Assembly: GCF_014284235.1 (NCBI RefSeq)
Contig: NZ_JACOGD010000006.1
Coordinates: 33,207 to 97,206, forward strand
Source of the DNA: Cognatundibacterium curvum
GTDB taxonomy: Bacteria; Pseudomonadota; Gammaproteobacteria; Burkholderiales; Burkholderiaceae_D
DNA length: 64,000 nt
Direction: 5' to 3'
Shown here: positions 40,044 through 49,151 of the stretch, piece by piece
Layout of the letters: every line of letters begins with the position of its first letter
Position numbering within the stretch: position 1 is the stretch's first letter
Made by a program: the position numbers and the translations under genes
The notes under the pieces: model-generated
The model's input: only the letters and a program-made list of their open reading frames with translations
Database searches by the model: none
Told to the model about the DNA's origin: nothing

Positions 40044-41540
40044 TTATTTCGCAACCGGCATCGTGAACTCTGCACCTTTGCCTATGCTTTCCGGCCAGCG
40101 CTGCATGATGGATTTATAGCGTGTATAAAAGCGTATTCCCTCTTCGCCATACGCATGCATGTCACCAAACAGAGAACGCTTCCAGCCACCAAAAGAATGC
40201 CAGGCCATAGGCACAGGAATCGGCACATTAATACCGACCATGCCGACCTGAATGCGGCGAGAAAATTCGCGTGCTGTATTGCCATCAGCGGTAAATAAAG
40301 AAACTCCGTTTCCAAATTCATGGCGATTAATCAAAGCCACTGCACTGGCGAAATCAGGCACCCGCATCACGCACAAAACCGGACCAAAAATTTCTTCACG
40401 GTGTATGCGCATGCCTTCCTGCACATGATCGAATAAGCTGCCACCAAGGAAGTAGCCGCCTTCATGACCCGGCACGTTGTACTGACGGCCATCCACCAGT
40501 AATGCAGCGCCTGCCGCCACGCCCTCATCGATATAGCCTATGATTTTTTCCTTGTGAGCTGCACTGACCACCGGACCCATTTCTGCATCGGCTTCCATGC
40601 CATTTTTGATTTTCAATGCCTGTACCCGTGGTACCAAAGCCTCGACCAGCGCATCGGCAATATCACCGACAGCAACTGCGACTGAAATCGCCATGCAGCG
40701 CTCGCCAGCAGAGCCATAGGCTGCGCCCATCAGCGCATCAACCGCCTGCTCCAGATTCGCATCCGGCATCACCACTAAGTGATTTTTTGCACCGCCGAGC
40801 GCCTGTACGCGCTTACCCAGGCGTGTGCCTTCCGTGAAAATATATTCTGCAATCGGGGTCGAGCCGACGAAGGAAATCGCCGCGACATCAGGATGCTGCA
40901 ACAACGCATCAACCGCCAGCTTATCGCCCTGTACCACGTTAAAAACACCATCCGGCAAACCAGCCTGACGGAATAATTCAGCGATGAACAGTGAACAGGA
41001 AGGATCGCGTTCAGAAGGCTTGAGTATGAAAGGATTTCCAGTCGCAATCGCGAGTGGCGCCATCCACATCGGCACCATGAATGGAAAATTAAATGGCGTA
41101 ATCCCCGCCGTGACACCCAGCGGCTGGCGCAGGTTGTAATTGTCGATGCCGCCACCGATATTGTCGGAAAACCGGGTCTTGAGCAAAGCCGGAATACCGC
41201 AGGCGAATTCCACAATTTCTATACCACGCGTGACTTCCCCCATCGCATCCGACAAGACCTTGCCATGCTCGCGCGTGATCATGGCGGCGATGGTCTGGTG
41301 ATGCTGTTCCAGCAGTTCCTTAAACTTAAACATCACACGTGCGCGCTTCAGCGGCGCGGTCTCTGCCCAGCCCGGTGCGGCAGCACTGGCGGCGGCTACT
41401 GCACGCTGCACTTCATCCACGCTGGCCAAAGCGACCTGCGCCACCACCTGACCGGTAGCGGGATTAGTCACATCCTGACGACGACCACTGGCGGACTCCA
41501 AGATCTGTCCATCCATAAAATGTTGAATGACGCTGCTCAT
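40044..41540 (-). CDS. mmsA: Methylmalonate-semialdehyde dehydrogenase (CoA-acylating)
   Basis: A 498-residue aldehyde dehydrogenase of the MmsA/IolA type. Seen: [20 protein letters not shown], the NAD site [14 protein letters not shown], the conserved [13 protein letters not shown], the catalytic cysteine in GSAGERCMA, and the MmsA-typical C-terminal [20 protein letters not shown]. It oxidises methylmalonate or malonate semialdehyde to propionyl- or acetyl-CoA in valine, beta-alanine or related pathways. It is first in a minus-strand series and divergent from a LysR gene. Confidence 0.95.
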   Translation of the reverse strand: MSSVIQHFMDGQILESASGRRQDVTNPATGQVVAQVALASVDEVQRAVAAASAAAPGWAETAPLKRARVMFKFKELLEQHHQTIAAMITREHGKVLSDAMGEVTRGIEIVEFACGIPALLKTRFSDNIGGGIDNYNLRQPLGVTAGITPFNFPFMVPMWMAPLAIATGNPFILKPSERDPSCSLFIAELFRQAGLPDGVFNVVQGDKLAVDALLQHPDVAAISFVGSTPIAEYIFTEGTRLGKRVQALGGAKNHLVVMPDANLEQAVDALMGAAYGSAGERCMAISVAVAVGDIADALVEALVPRVQALKIKNGMEADAEMGPVVSAAHKEKIIGYIDEGVAAGAALLVDGRQYNVPGHEGGYFLGGSLFDHVQEGMRIHREEIFGPVLCVMRVPDFASAVALINRHEFGNGVSLFTADGNTAREFSRRIQVGMVGINVPIPVPMAWHSFGGWKRSLFGDMHAYGEEGIRFYTRYKSIMQRWPESIGKGAEFTMPVAK

Positions 41541-41715
41541 CTCTTAGTTATCCTGAGTTAATGATTGTGATTGCATGAATTAGGTGTGAACGCTGGCACT
41601 GGCATCCAATGACGCTGTCGCTTGCCGTACTCTGCGTTACCCCGGTTCTGAAACGATTACCGCGTAGCCTAAACATATCGCGTGTGGAAATCTAATGAGT
41701 TATTATCAAGCACAA

Positions 41716-41732
41716 TATAAGACTTTCTTATA
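41716..41732. promoter_or_regulatory. Palindrome in the mmsA/lysR divergent promoter, candidate LTTR box
   Basis: TATAAGA-CTT-TCTTATA, 7-bp arms, in the 230-bp divergent intergenic region 39 bp before the lysR ATG. LysR regulators bind interrupted palindromes with a T-N11-A core, which this site satisfies. Confidence 0.5.
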
Positions 41733-41770
41733 ATTGCTTTTTCACCACTTACTCCAGCCAGGTAACGATC

Positions 41771-42664
41771 ATGGATTTCACCCAGCTACGCGCTTTTGTG
41801 ATGGTCGCGCGCGAAGGCAATCTGACCCGTGCAGCTGAACGTCTGCACCTGACCCAACCTGCAGTCAGTCTGCAACTGAAAGCACTGCAAGAAAATCTGA
41901 GCCTGCAATTATTCAGCCGCAGTGCGGGCGGGATGGTATTGACCAATGATGGCGCGAAACTGCTGCCTTATGCGGAACGGGTACTGGCTGCGACTGCAGA
42001 ATTCCGGCAGGCGTTTGCCTCCCTGCATTCCACCATCTCGGGCGAGCTGGCGATAGGCACAATTCTTGATCCGGAATTTACCCGACTGGGCTTGTTTCTG
42101 AAGCGCTTGATGGAGACTTATCCACAACTGTCCACCAAACTGCGTCAGGGCATGTCGGGCTCGGTATTGCAACAAGTGCGGCAAGGCGATCTGGATGTGG
42201 GCTTTTATCTGGGCCAGGTGCCGCAGGATGCGAAAAATCCCTTACACAGTATCAGCCTGACCCCGTTCACCTACCGCGTGGTCGCGCCCAGCGGCTGGCA
42301 AAGCCGGGTGCATGGTAAATCCTGGGAACAGTTAGCGCAGTTACCGTGGATCTGGACGCCACCGGAATCGGCGCACCACCGCTTACTGACACCGATATTT
42401 GCGGCCTGTGGACAACAACCGCGTCAGGTCGCGCTGGTCGATCAGGAACCCTCCATGCTGGATCTGGTGAAATCCGGCGTCGGTCTGAGCCTGATCCGCG
42501 ATTCGATCGCGATCCGCGAAGCCCATGCGCATGGCCTGGTGATCGCGGATGCCGTCAGCGTCAACAGCGAACTCAGCTTCGTCTGCAGCGCAAAACGGCA
42601 ACATGAAGCGATGATCGCGGCCAGCTTTACGCTGATCGGACAATGCTGGCAGTTAGAGAGCTAA
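41771..42664 (+). CDS. LysR family transcriptional regulator
   Basis: A 297-residue regulator with the N-terminal winged HTH (DFTQLRAFVMVAREGNLTRA, AAERLHLTQPAVSLQLKAL) and a C-terminal substrate-binding domain (GELAIGTILDPEFTRLG). Being divergent from mmsA it is the likely regulator of the mmsA-NMO-GMC genes and maybe of the transporter. The inducer is unknown. Confidence 0.92.
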   Translation: MDFTQLRAFVMVAREGNLTRAAERLHLTQPAVSLQLKALQENLSLQLFSRSAGGMVLTNDGAKLLPYAERVLAATAEFRQAFASLHSTISGELAIGTILDPEFTRLGLFLKRLMETYPQLSTKLRQGMSGSVLQQVRQGDLDVGFYLGQVPQDAKNPLHSISLTPFTYRVVAPSGWQSRVHGKSWEQLAQLPWIWTPPESAHHRLLTPIFAACGQQPRQVALVDQEPSMLDLVKSGVGLSLIRDSIAIREAHAHGLVIADAVSVNSELSFVCSAKRQHEAMIAASFTLIGQCWQLES

Positions 42665-42867
42665 GCATGCTTAACATCAGGAAAACCGCACATGGCAGCA
42701 AAAAGAGCGATGTTCCTCAAACATAAGCTTGTTCTAAGGATTTTTTTTCCACTACAATAGCAGACTGCCAACTGTCAGGCGCCATTCCCAGGCGCAGACA
42801 GACAACATGCAACAGTCCGGCGTGGCCGCACAGGCGCGAACGTCGCAGTAAAACAAGAAAGTCTAAC

Positions 42868-43608
42868 GTGTTGAAATTTCCGGTACTTGCTGCACTTCCC
42901 TTACTTTGTGCACTGTCTGTCCAGTCTGCTGATGCGCAGACACCCAGCATACGGCTCTACATCCAGGAATTCGCACCTTTCACCCATACAGATGCTAAAA
43001 CCGGCGAAATCCGTGGCTATGTGACGGAAAAAGTACAGGAAATCATGAGGCGCGCGGGTGAAAATCCCAGTCTGACCAGCACCTCGCTGGCACGTGGTCT
43101 GTATGCGGCGCAAAATGAAGAAAATGCCTGTCTGTTTGCATTCCGCCGCACGCCGGAAAGGGAAAAGTATTTCCAATGGGTAGGTCCACTGACCACCGAT
43201 CACTGGGTCTTGTACGGCAGGAAAAATGACAGCCGTGTGCTGAAGCGTTTTGAAGATGCGAAACCGTATGCGATAGGTTCCTACAAAAATGCAGCAACCG
43301 GACTGCAACTGGCCGAGCAGGGGTATAACATATTGTTTGCGGGTCAGGACGAAGACAATCCGCGCTTGCTGCTCAACAACCGTATCGATTATTGGATAGT
43401 CTCGGAATTGCATGGTATGTATATCGCCCAGCAACAAGGCTATGCTGGTGATATCGTCAAGTCTGCACGGTATAAGCATATCGAGCTCAATATGCTGTGC
43501 CATTTGTCTATGGATAAACAACGCATAGAATTGTTTAACAAGCTCAACAAAGAACTCGATAATGACGGCACCACCGATAAAATCCTGCGTAAATATGGAA
43601 TCCGCTAA
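42868..43608 (+). CDS. Orphan periplasmic substrate-binding protein (SBP_bac_3 type)
   Basis: A 246-residue protein with a signal peptide (LKFPVLAALPLLCALSVQSADA) then a family-3 solute-binding fold (IRLYIQEFAPFTHTDAKTGE, GYVTEKVQEIMRRAG, FRRTPEREKYFQWVGPL). The start is GTG 42868 or the next TTG codon. No ABC permease or ATPase is near, so it is either an orphan binding protein or a sensor-like component. It overlaps the next small gene by one base. Confidence 0.85.
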   Translation: MLKFPVLAALPLLCALSVQSADAQTPSIRLYIQEFAPFTHTDAKTGEIRGYVTEKVQEIMRRAGENPSLTSTSLARGLYAAQNEENACLFAFRRTPEREKYFQWVGPLTTDHWVLYGRKNDSRVLKRFEDAKPYAIGSYKNAATGLQLAEQGYNILFAGQDEDNPRLLLNNRIDYWIVSELHGMYIAQQQGYAGDIVKSARYKHIELNMLCHLSMDKQRIELFNKLNKELDNDGTTDKILRKYGIR

Positions 43609-43871
43609 TGGCACGTAGTACTAAAGCAAGTCACGCCGTACAAAGGCTGAAAGAACGCAGTCAGGACGCAACGTACTCCATGGTCAGCATGGCCGACGGC
43701 CGTTTTTTTCTGACCCGCAAAGATGCCGATGGTAAAACCGTCACTGCCAGCGAAGCGCTGGAAATGGATGCCTTCGTCGCCTGCGTCAATGCGATCATGA
43801 AAGCACCCGCCAAAAAAGCCAGTAAGCTGGATCTCGCGTTCGAAGAAAAAATCCGCCAGGCGAAATCCTGA
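43608..43871 (+). CDS. Small basic hypothetical protein
   Basis: An 87-residue, lysine- and alanine-rich protein (RSTKASHAVQRLKERSQD ... FFLTRKDADGKTVTASEAL), not recognised. No signal or membrane segment. Its ATG overlaps the stop of the binding-protein gene (TAATG), so translation is coupled. The unusual pairing of an exported protein with a small basic cytosolic one is noted; function unknown. Confidence 0.7.
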   Translation: MARSTKASHAVQRLKERSQDATYSMVSMADGRFFLTRKDADGKTVTASEALEMDAFVACVNAIMKAPAKKASKLDLAFEEKIRQAKS

Positions 43872-43920
43872 ACCTTTATTATTCCTGTCTCATTGTTATT
43901 GTTCACTATAAGGAAAACCC

Positions 43921-44367
43921 ATGCGATCCAGATTGTTAGCCGCTTTACTTAGTCTGTTGGCCATCAGCGCCTTACCGGCGCAGGCACAAACCAGCACCAG
44001 CGCAGAAGAAAGCAGCATTATCAACAACGGTTTACAAAAACTGGATGTGAAAACCGGCAGCGGTAAAGAACTGCAGTCAGGCAATATCGCGGTGGTGCAC
44101 TACACCGGCTGGATTTATGACTCCTTCGCGCCCAGAGAACGCGGCCCCCAGTTTGACAGCTCGGTAGGACGTGGCGTGTTCAGTTTCCCGGTCGGAACCG
44201 GTAAAGTCATCAAAGGCTGGGATCAGGGCGTGGTTGGCATGAAGGTAGGTGGTAAACGTACCCTGATCGTGCCCTCAGAAATGGCCTATGGCGCACGCGG
44301 TGCTGGCGCTATGATACCGCCTCATTCGACACTGATTTTTGATATTGAATTGCTGGATGTGCGGTAA
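43921..44367 (+). CDS. FKBP-type peptidyl-prolyl cis-trans isomerase, exported
   Basis: A 148-residue protein with a signal peptide (SRLLAALLSLLAISALPAQAQ) and a single FKBP domain: VVHYTGWIYDSF, QFDSSVGRGVFSFPVGTGKV, VIKGWDQGVVGMKVGGKRTL and STLIFDIELLDV. All the core aromatic residues of the active site are present. It assists folding in the periplasm. An AAGGAAAA site precedes the ATG at 43921. A shared bidirectional terminator follows. Confidence 0.95.
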   Translation: MRSRLLAALLSLLAISALPAQAQTSTSAEESSIINNGLQKLDVKTGSGKELQSGNIAVVHYTGWIYDSFAPRERGPQFDSSVGRGVFSFPVGTGKVIKGWDQGVVGMKVGGKRTLIVPSEMAYGARGAGAMIPPHSTLIFDIELLDVR

Positions 44368-44386
44368 ATCCTGGCGAGAAAAAACG

Positions 44387-44417
44387 ACGCCCCGCTCATT
44401 TGAACGGGGCGTTTTTA
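44387..44417. terminator. Bidirectional terminator between the FKBP and NHL genes
   Basis: Stem ACGCCCCG-N10-CGGGGCGT with A-run before and T-run after, serving both convergent genes. Confidence 0.9.
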
Positions 44418-44441
44418 CATCCAAATCAGGTTCGCACCAAT

Positions 44442-45803
44442 TTAGCGTATCTTGCGTATCAGGTGATAGCCACGGTCTGCGACGTACAGGCTGCTGCCAT
44501 CCGTTGCGACACCGAAAGGATAATAGAAACGTGCCGCTGCACCGCTGCCATCCGCACTGCCTAAACTGCCCGCAGTACCCGCCAGGGTGCTCACTGCACC
44601 AGTCGCGATCACGATCTTGCGCAGGGTATGATTGTCTGAGTCGGACACAAACAAATTCGTGCCATCCGTCGCAATTCCTATTGGTGATTTGAAGCTGGCC
44701 GCAGCACCTGTGCCATTGCTATTACCAACCATGCCAGGCTTGCCCGCCAACGTCGTCACCTCAGTTGTCGCCAGCGCGATTTTACGGATAGTCTGATTTG
44801 CAGAGTCTGTCACATACAAGCTGGACTTATCTGTCGTGATGCCCCAGGGTTTATTGAACAATGCAGCCACACCATAGCCATCATTGCTACCTGATAAACC
44901 CGCTCTACCAACCAGTGTCGTCACTTCACCGGTCGCAATCACGATCTTACGTATCGTATGGCTTCCCAAATCTGTCACGTACAGGTTCACACCGTCACCG
45001 GTAATACCCCAGGGATTATTAAATAGCGCCGCGCTACCGTTACCATCGGTATTACCAGGAGTACCCGCCTTACCTGCCAGGGTCGTCACGGCACCCGTTG
45101 CAACCACTATCTTGCGTACTGTTGTGTCACTCGTTACATACAAATTCGTGCCATCGGTATAGAGACCCCTAGGGTAGCTAAACCGGGCTGCTGCACCGAT
45201 ACCATCATTAGTGCCTGAGCCACCGAAGCTGCCTGGTGTACCTGCCAGCGTGCTGACCGCACCAGTGGAAATCACGACTTTACGTATCGTGCCACTGAAC
45301 ATATCGGATACATACACATTGCTGCCATCAGTCGCAATTCCAACCGGATTATCAAAACCCGCTGCCACACCTATGCCATCCAGAGTGCCGCCAACGCCGT
45401 TACCGGCCAGTGTAGTAACGACACCCGCGATATCAGTCACGCAATTGACCGCCACATTACTGATATTCGCCACGATATTGCTACCGGTTCCATTGGAAAC
45501 CGTACAGGTTTGCGCAACAGGTTGGGTTGCGACCGTGACTGCATAACTTGCGTTTTGATTTAACTTACCAGCAAAAGTGAACGCTGCATTCGCGCTCACA
45601 GTCAGGCTGTCTCCTGCATTGTTTTGTAACACCACTTGTTTTCCGGCTGCCAGTCCAGACACCGTACCACCAATAGAAAAACTTGCAGTCGCCGCGCCAC
45701 CACTATTGCCGCTGCTGCCATCAGTGCCTCCGCCACCACCGCCGCAAGCACTGAGTAAAGCCGCAATCGTCAGCATGGTCGCGCCATTGAATTTTTTAAA
45801 CAT
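44442..45803 (-). CDS. NHL-repeat lipoprotein
   Basis: A 453-residue protein with a lipoprotein signal (lipobox LSAC followed by a glycine run GGGGGG). Residues about 40-120 form a carboxypeptidase-regulatory-like domain (FSIGGTVSGLAAGKQVVLQN). The rest is about six NHL-type repeats of the form GIATDGSNVYVSDMFSGTIRK / VVTTLAGNG, predicting a beta-propeller. It is probably outer-membrane or periplasm anchored. Binding partner unknown. Confidence 0.88.
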   Translation of the reverse strand: MFKKFNGATMLTIAALLSACGGGGGGTDGSSGNSGGAATASFSIGGTVSGLAAGKQVVLQNNAGDSLTVSANAAFTFAGKLNQNASYAVTVATQPVAQTCTVSNGTGSNIVANISNVAVNCVTDIAGVVTTLAGNGVGGTLDGIGVAAGFDNPVGIATDGSNVYVSDMFSGTIRKVVISTGAVSTLAGTPGSFGGSGTNDGIGAAARFSYPRGLYTDGTNLYVTSDTTVRKIVVATGAVTTLAGKAGTPGNTDGNGSAALFNNPWGITGDGVNLYVTDLGSHTIRKIVIATGEVTTLVGRAGLSGSNDGYGVAALFNKPWGITTDKSSLYVTDSANQTIRKIALATTEVTTLAGKPGMVGNSNGTGAAASFKSPIGIATDGTNLFVSDSDNHTLRKIVIATGAVSTLAGTAGSLGSADGSGAAARFYYPFGVATDGSSLYVADRGYHLIRKIR

Positions 45804-46098
45804 TTTTTCCCTTTTATTTTTTCCTGAATACAGGCTGATAAGTTACTTGAGTTTGGCGCCATTGCTAAGAATAGCGATCAACAGGCGACCCGGTTCTGCA
45901 AGCTTTGCGTTCAAAACCTGATAATTATATGATTTTCAAGATTAGCGGAATACCCTGTTTCAACGCAAAAACAAGGATTCCGTATACGGATACCCGCCCT
46001 TTAAGCGCAGCAAGAAACAGTGAACCGGGTGGGATCAGATATGGAGGAGCTTGTTGCGACATCTATGTCCGGCATTCAACGCAAAAAAGTGCGGTCAA
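45804..46098. other. Intergenic region, nothing convincing
   Basis: 295 bp without a credible gene. A CCGTATACGG palindrome lies at 45980-45989; no promoter is clear. Confidence 0.4.
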
Positions 46099-46362
46099 CT
46101 ATTCTGCAACTTTATCCAACACAGTATCGTAGGTATAGACCACATAAAAAAAGAATGAGATTGCACTCACCGTCAGCAAGGTGCCGATAAAAAATATGGG
46201 TTGCAGACCTTCGGGAAAAATATAGGTATACCAACCAACCAGACTGGTGGCTACCATCGCCGCGAATGCATAATTCATTAAGCGACGCGAACGCCGCACA
46301 TGGGCCCAGGCGAAAAACAACAGTACCAGCAGCGATAGTCCAAAAAGTATCAGTCCAGACAC
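46099..46362 (-). CDS. Small hypothetical membrane protein
   Basis: An 87-residue protein with three hydrophobic helices (LILFGLSLLVLLFFAWAHV, MNYAFAAMVATSLVGWYTYI, IFFIGTLLTVSAISFFFYVV). GTG 46362 is preferred because a full AGGAGG site precedes it by 5 bp; ATG 46380 in frame lies upstream of that site. Family not recognised. Confidence 0.6.
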   Translation of the reverse strand: MSGLILFGLSLLVLLFFAWAHVRRSRRLMNYAFAAMVATSLVGWYTYIFPEGLQPIFFIGTLLTVSAISFFFYVVYTYDTVLDKVAE

Positions 46363-46799
46363 GAATGCCTCCTGTTTCATTATTTTGTGTACTGATGCCA
46401 AGTTGTTACCAGATTTAGTAACAAATCGCCTGAGTGCCTGTACATCAGTCCAGCATATTTAGTATGTTAATAAAATAACATAAATTTAAACAGTTGCTGT
46501 TTTTGTTACAAAAATTATTTCATAAAATGAAAAAATGGTTGCGCAAAAGCATCGCATCAAATTTGCCTTTACAAAACCATGGGCAGTAAGCTGACTGCGT
46601 AAAGTATGAATGACTGGGAAAAAAACCTGCAAGGCGTAAGATAGTTGTATGCTGGGTTTCTGTCCTGAGCGATCGTGGCTTTGCCCCCTGCGAATCTGGC
46701 GCTGACCAAGCAGGCGTATCATCAGCAGCAGCAAAGTAATGCACAAACTTATCCACATGGGGTAGTGAGACTATTACCCACTCAGACAAGGAGACGGCG
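46363..46799. other. Intergenic region with a palindrome and a DnaA box
   Basis: 437 bp, no credible gene. An inverted repeat TTGTTAC-N8-GTAACAA at 46403-46424 lies at the promoter side of the small membrane protein gene, and a perfect TTATCCACA at 46749-46757 lies just before the SRPBCC gene. The start of the SRPBCC gene has AAGGAGACGGCG upstream. Confidence 0.4.
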
Positions 46800-47330
46800 A
46801 TGCGTATTATCCGTGGTTTGTTCCTCAGTATTTTGGTCCTCATTTTGCTGGCGCTGACGTTTGCCTGGATGCAGCCAGACCGCTATACCGTCACACGCAG
46901 CATACAAATTCAAGCCACACCGGAACAGATTTATCCCTATCTGGCAGCGCCTAAAGCCTGGAAAGACTGGTCAGTCTGGAATCAGCGCGATCCTGCCATG
47001 CAAATCCAGTATTCTGGTCCGGCCAGCGGCACCGGGGCGGTATGGCAGTGGCAAAGCCGGACTCAGGGCAACGGCAGTATGCGCTTTACCGAAGCGCAGC
47101 CCGCACGGCTGCTGCGTTATGAGCTGCAATTCGAGGGCATGGGCCCGCCTTCTACCGGGTCACTGTTACTCGAAGCACAAACAGGAGGAAGCAAGCTGAC
47201 CTGGGAAATGCAAGGCAATAATCAGGGACAGTTACTGATGAAGCTATTTACCCCGTTTATGGATAGAATGCTGGGTCCGGATTTCGCGGCTGGTTTGGCA
47301 AACCTGAAAAAACACGTGGAACAAAAGTGA
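46800..47330 (+). CDS. SRPBCC (START-like) family protein with N-terminal anchor
   Basis: A 176-residue protein: one N-terminal membrane helix (IRGLFLSILVLILLALTFAW) and then a polyketide-cyclase/START-like domain (YTVTRSIQIQATPEQIYPYL, KDWSVWNQRDPAMQIQYSG). The domain has a hydrophobic ligand pocket in known members. No further function can be given. A strong AAGGAG site precedes it. Confidence 0.85.
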   Translation: MRIIRGLFLSILVLILLALTFAWMQPDRYTVTRSIQIQATPEQIYPYLAAPKAWKDWSVWNQRDPAMQIQYSGPASGTGAVWQWQSRTQGNGSMRFTEAQPARLLRYELQFEGMGPPSTGSLLLEAQTGGSKLTWEMQGNNQGQLLMKLFTPFMDRMLGPDFAAGLANLKKHVEQK

Positions 47331-47423
47331 TATAGCGCGCCGCGCGCTTCGCTGTCCTGTTATGAACGGCACAACTTTTCCACACGGATGTCCCATTTGA
47401 TTAACCCTGTTTGCGACCCCCAC

Positions 47424-47795
47424 ATGAAATTGAAGTTCGCCCTGCTATTGGCTTTTCCTCTGCTGTTATCCACAGCCAGCGCAGCACAGCCGGCCTCTGC
47501 TCCGGCAACCCCCGCCACCTCCACCAGCGTGTTTGTGGTAGCACCTGAAGATTTGCCTAAGCCGGGCTCTGCGGTCGCCATCGATACCCCGCAAATGCCT
47601 GAACCGGAACCTGCCAAACCATCGCGTCCTGTGACGGCAAAAGATGTCTGGGGTGGCCCGGTTCCTTTGTCGGGCATCCTGTGGATATTGGTGGCATCGA
47701 TGCCGGTACTGGCTTCCTCCTATTTCGCTTACCAGTTATATCTGTTCATACAACGTCGTCGTCGCCGTCTGAGTACTCGCCACGCAGATACCTGA
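47424..47795 (+). CDS. Hypothetical exported or bitopic protein
   Basis: A 123-residue protein with a signal peptide (KLKFALLLAFPLLLSTASAAQ), a proline-rich middle and a C-terminal membrane helix (PLSGILWILVASMPVLASSY) followed by a very basic tail (QRRRRRLSTRH), so it is probably anchored with the tail in the cytoplasm. ATG 47424 is favoured over 47388 because the signal then starts at the terminus. Family not recognised. Confidence 0.6.
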   Translation: MKLKFALLLAFPLLLSTASAAQPASAPATPATSTSVFVVAPEDLPKPGSAVAIDTPQMPEPEPAKPSRPVTAKDVWGGPVPLSGILWILVASMPVLASSYFAYQLYLFIQRRRRRLSTRHADT

Positions 47796-47820
47796 AGCTG
47801 ATCTTAAAACTTCACCAAAT

Positions 47821-47864
47821 TGTCATTTAGCTGTCACTAAGCTGTCACCTCTGCCTCCTAAAGT
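47821..47864 (+). promoter_or_regulatory. Pho box (three half-sites) and -10 of the btaA-like gene
   Basis: TGTCA recurs at 47821, 47832 and 47843, an exact 11-bp period, in TTGTCATTTAG, CTGTCACTAAG and CTGTCACCTCT. This matches the PhoB direct repeat (CTGTCAT plus AT-rich spacer). A TAAAGT -10 lies at 47859, 16 bp after the start of the last TGTCA, the spacing I recall for E. coli phoA. It indicates phosphate-starvation control of the gene that starts at 47897. Confidence 0.8.
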
Positions 47865-47896
47865 GTTTTTCACCAACAAGACAGAGGGAGACCAGT

Positions 47897-49111
47897 ATGT
47901 CCAGCAAAGCCTTGATCGACAGCGCCGTTTTCAATTCCACCACTGCCGGCAGCAAAGGTCTGGCTGACCGGCTGTTTGCACATTGGTTCAGTCGCCTGGT
48001 CTACGCCCAGATCTGGGAAGACCCACAAGCCGACCTTGCTGCACTGCAACTGGCGCCTGGCGCCAATATCCTCACTATTTCTTCCGGTGGCTGTAATGCA
48101 CTGGCTTATTTGTCAGCGGAACCGGCAGCGGTGCATGCAGTCGATCTGAATGCTGCGCATCTGGCGATGCTGGACATCAAACAAAAAGCCATCAAACATT
48201 TGCCTGACTATGATGCAGTCCTGCAGTTCCTGGGCGCTGCTAACCACAGTGATAACATCAAACGCTATCAACGTCATATCCGCCACCATTTACACGAAGA
48301 CGCCAGCGAATTCTGGGAAAGCCGTTCCCTGAGCGGCAAACCACGCTACCACTACTTTACCCAACAAGCCTATCAACATGGCTTACTTGGTGAATTCATC
48401 GGCTTTGCGCATTTCTTTGTGCGTATGATGGGTGGTGATTTGCGCAAAATGCTGGAAGCGAAAACTCTGCAGGAACAGTCTGTATTATTTGAACGTCATA
48501 TCGCACCGGTATTTGAAACCCGTCTGTTCCAATGGATAGCACGGCAACCGGTCGCCCTGTACAGCCTGGGTATTCCACCTTCGCAGTTTGAAGAATTGAA
48601 GCGCGATGCCAGTCAGGGTCTGCATGCACTGTTCAAGGAAAGAATGCGCCATCTGGCTTGCGACTTTCCGCTGCAGGAAAACTGTTTCGCACAGCAAGCC
48701 TTTGGCCGCCGCTACGATACGACACAGCAAGCCGGATTACCGATGTATCTGCAGCGCAGCCATTTTGATGCACTGCGTCGCAATATCGACCGTTTGCATC
48801 CGCATCACACCACACTGACAGATTTCCTGCGCCAGCAACCACGCGCTTCCATGCATGCCTATGTGTTTCTGGACGCACAGGACTGGATGGACCAACAGCA
48901 ACTGAGTGCTTTGTGGCAGGAAGTCAGCCGCACAGCGGCTCCAGGCGCCAAAGTAATTTTCCGTACCGGTGGTTCGACCTCGCCGCTGGAACGCCAATTA
49001 CCTGCCGACATACTGGCGCAATGGCATACCGATCCTGCACACAACCGCGCACTGTATGCGACTGACCGCTCCGCAATTTACGGCGGCATGCACCTTTATA
49101 CAAAAATCTGA
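47897..49111 (+). CDS. BtaA-like (DUF3419) S-adenosylmethionine:diacylglycerol 3-amino-3-carboxypropyltransferase
   Basis: A 404-residue protein of the DUF3419/BtaA family. Seen: FSRLVYAQIWEDPQADLAAL, the SAM-binding block ILTISSGGCNALAYL followed by AVDLNAAHLAMLDIK, and the C-terminal AAPGAKVIFRTGG. BtaA moves the aminocarboxypropyl group of SAM to diacylglycerol, giving diacylglycerylhomoserine, the first step to phosphorus-free betaine lipid. The Pho box upstream fits lipid remodelling under phosphate limitation. No BtaB methyltransferase gene is adjacent. Confidence 0.85.
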   Translation: MSSKALIDSAVFNSTTAGSKGLADRLFAHWFSRLVYAQIWEDPQADLAALQLAPGANILTISSGGCNALAYLSAEPAAVHAVDLNAAHLAMLDIKQKAIKHLPDYDAVLQFLGAANHSDNIKRYQRHIRHHLHEDASEFWESRSLSGKPRYHYFTQQAYQHGLLGEFIGFAHFFVRMMGGDLRKMLEAKTLQEQSVLFERHIAPVFETRLFQWIARQPVALYSLGIPPSQFEELKRDASQGLHALFKERMRHLACDFPLQENCFAQQAFGRRYDTTQQAGLPMYLQRSHFDALRRNIDRLHPHHTTLTDFLRQQPRASMHAYVFLDAQDWMDQQQLSALWQEVSRTAAPGAKVIFRTGGSTSPLERQLPADILAQWHTDPAHNRALYATDRSAIYGGMHLYTKI

Positions 49112-49151
49112 ATCAGTACAGATCACCTTGACTACCCATTTACCACCACGC

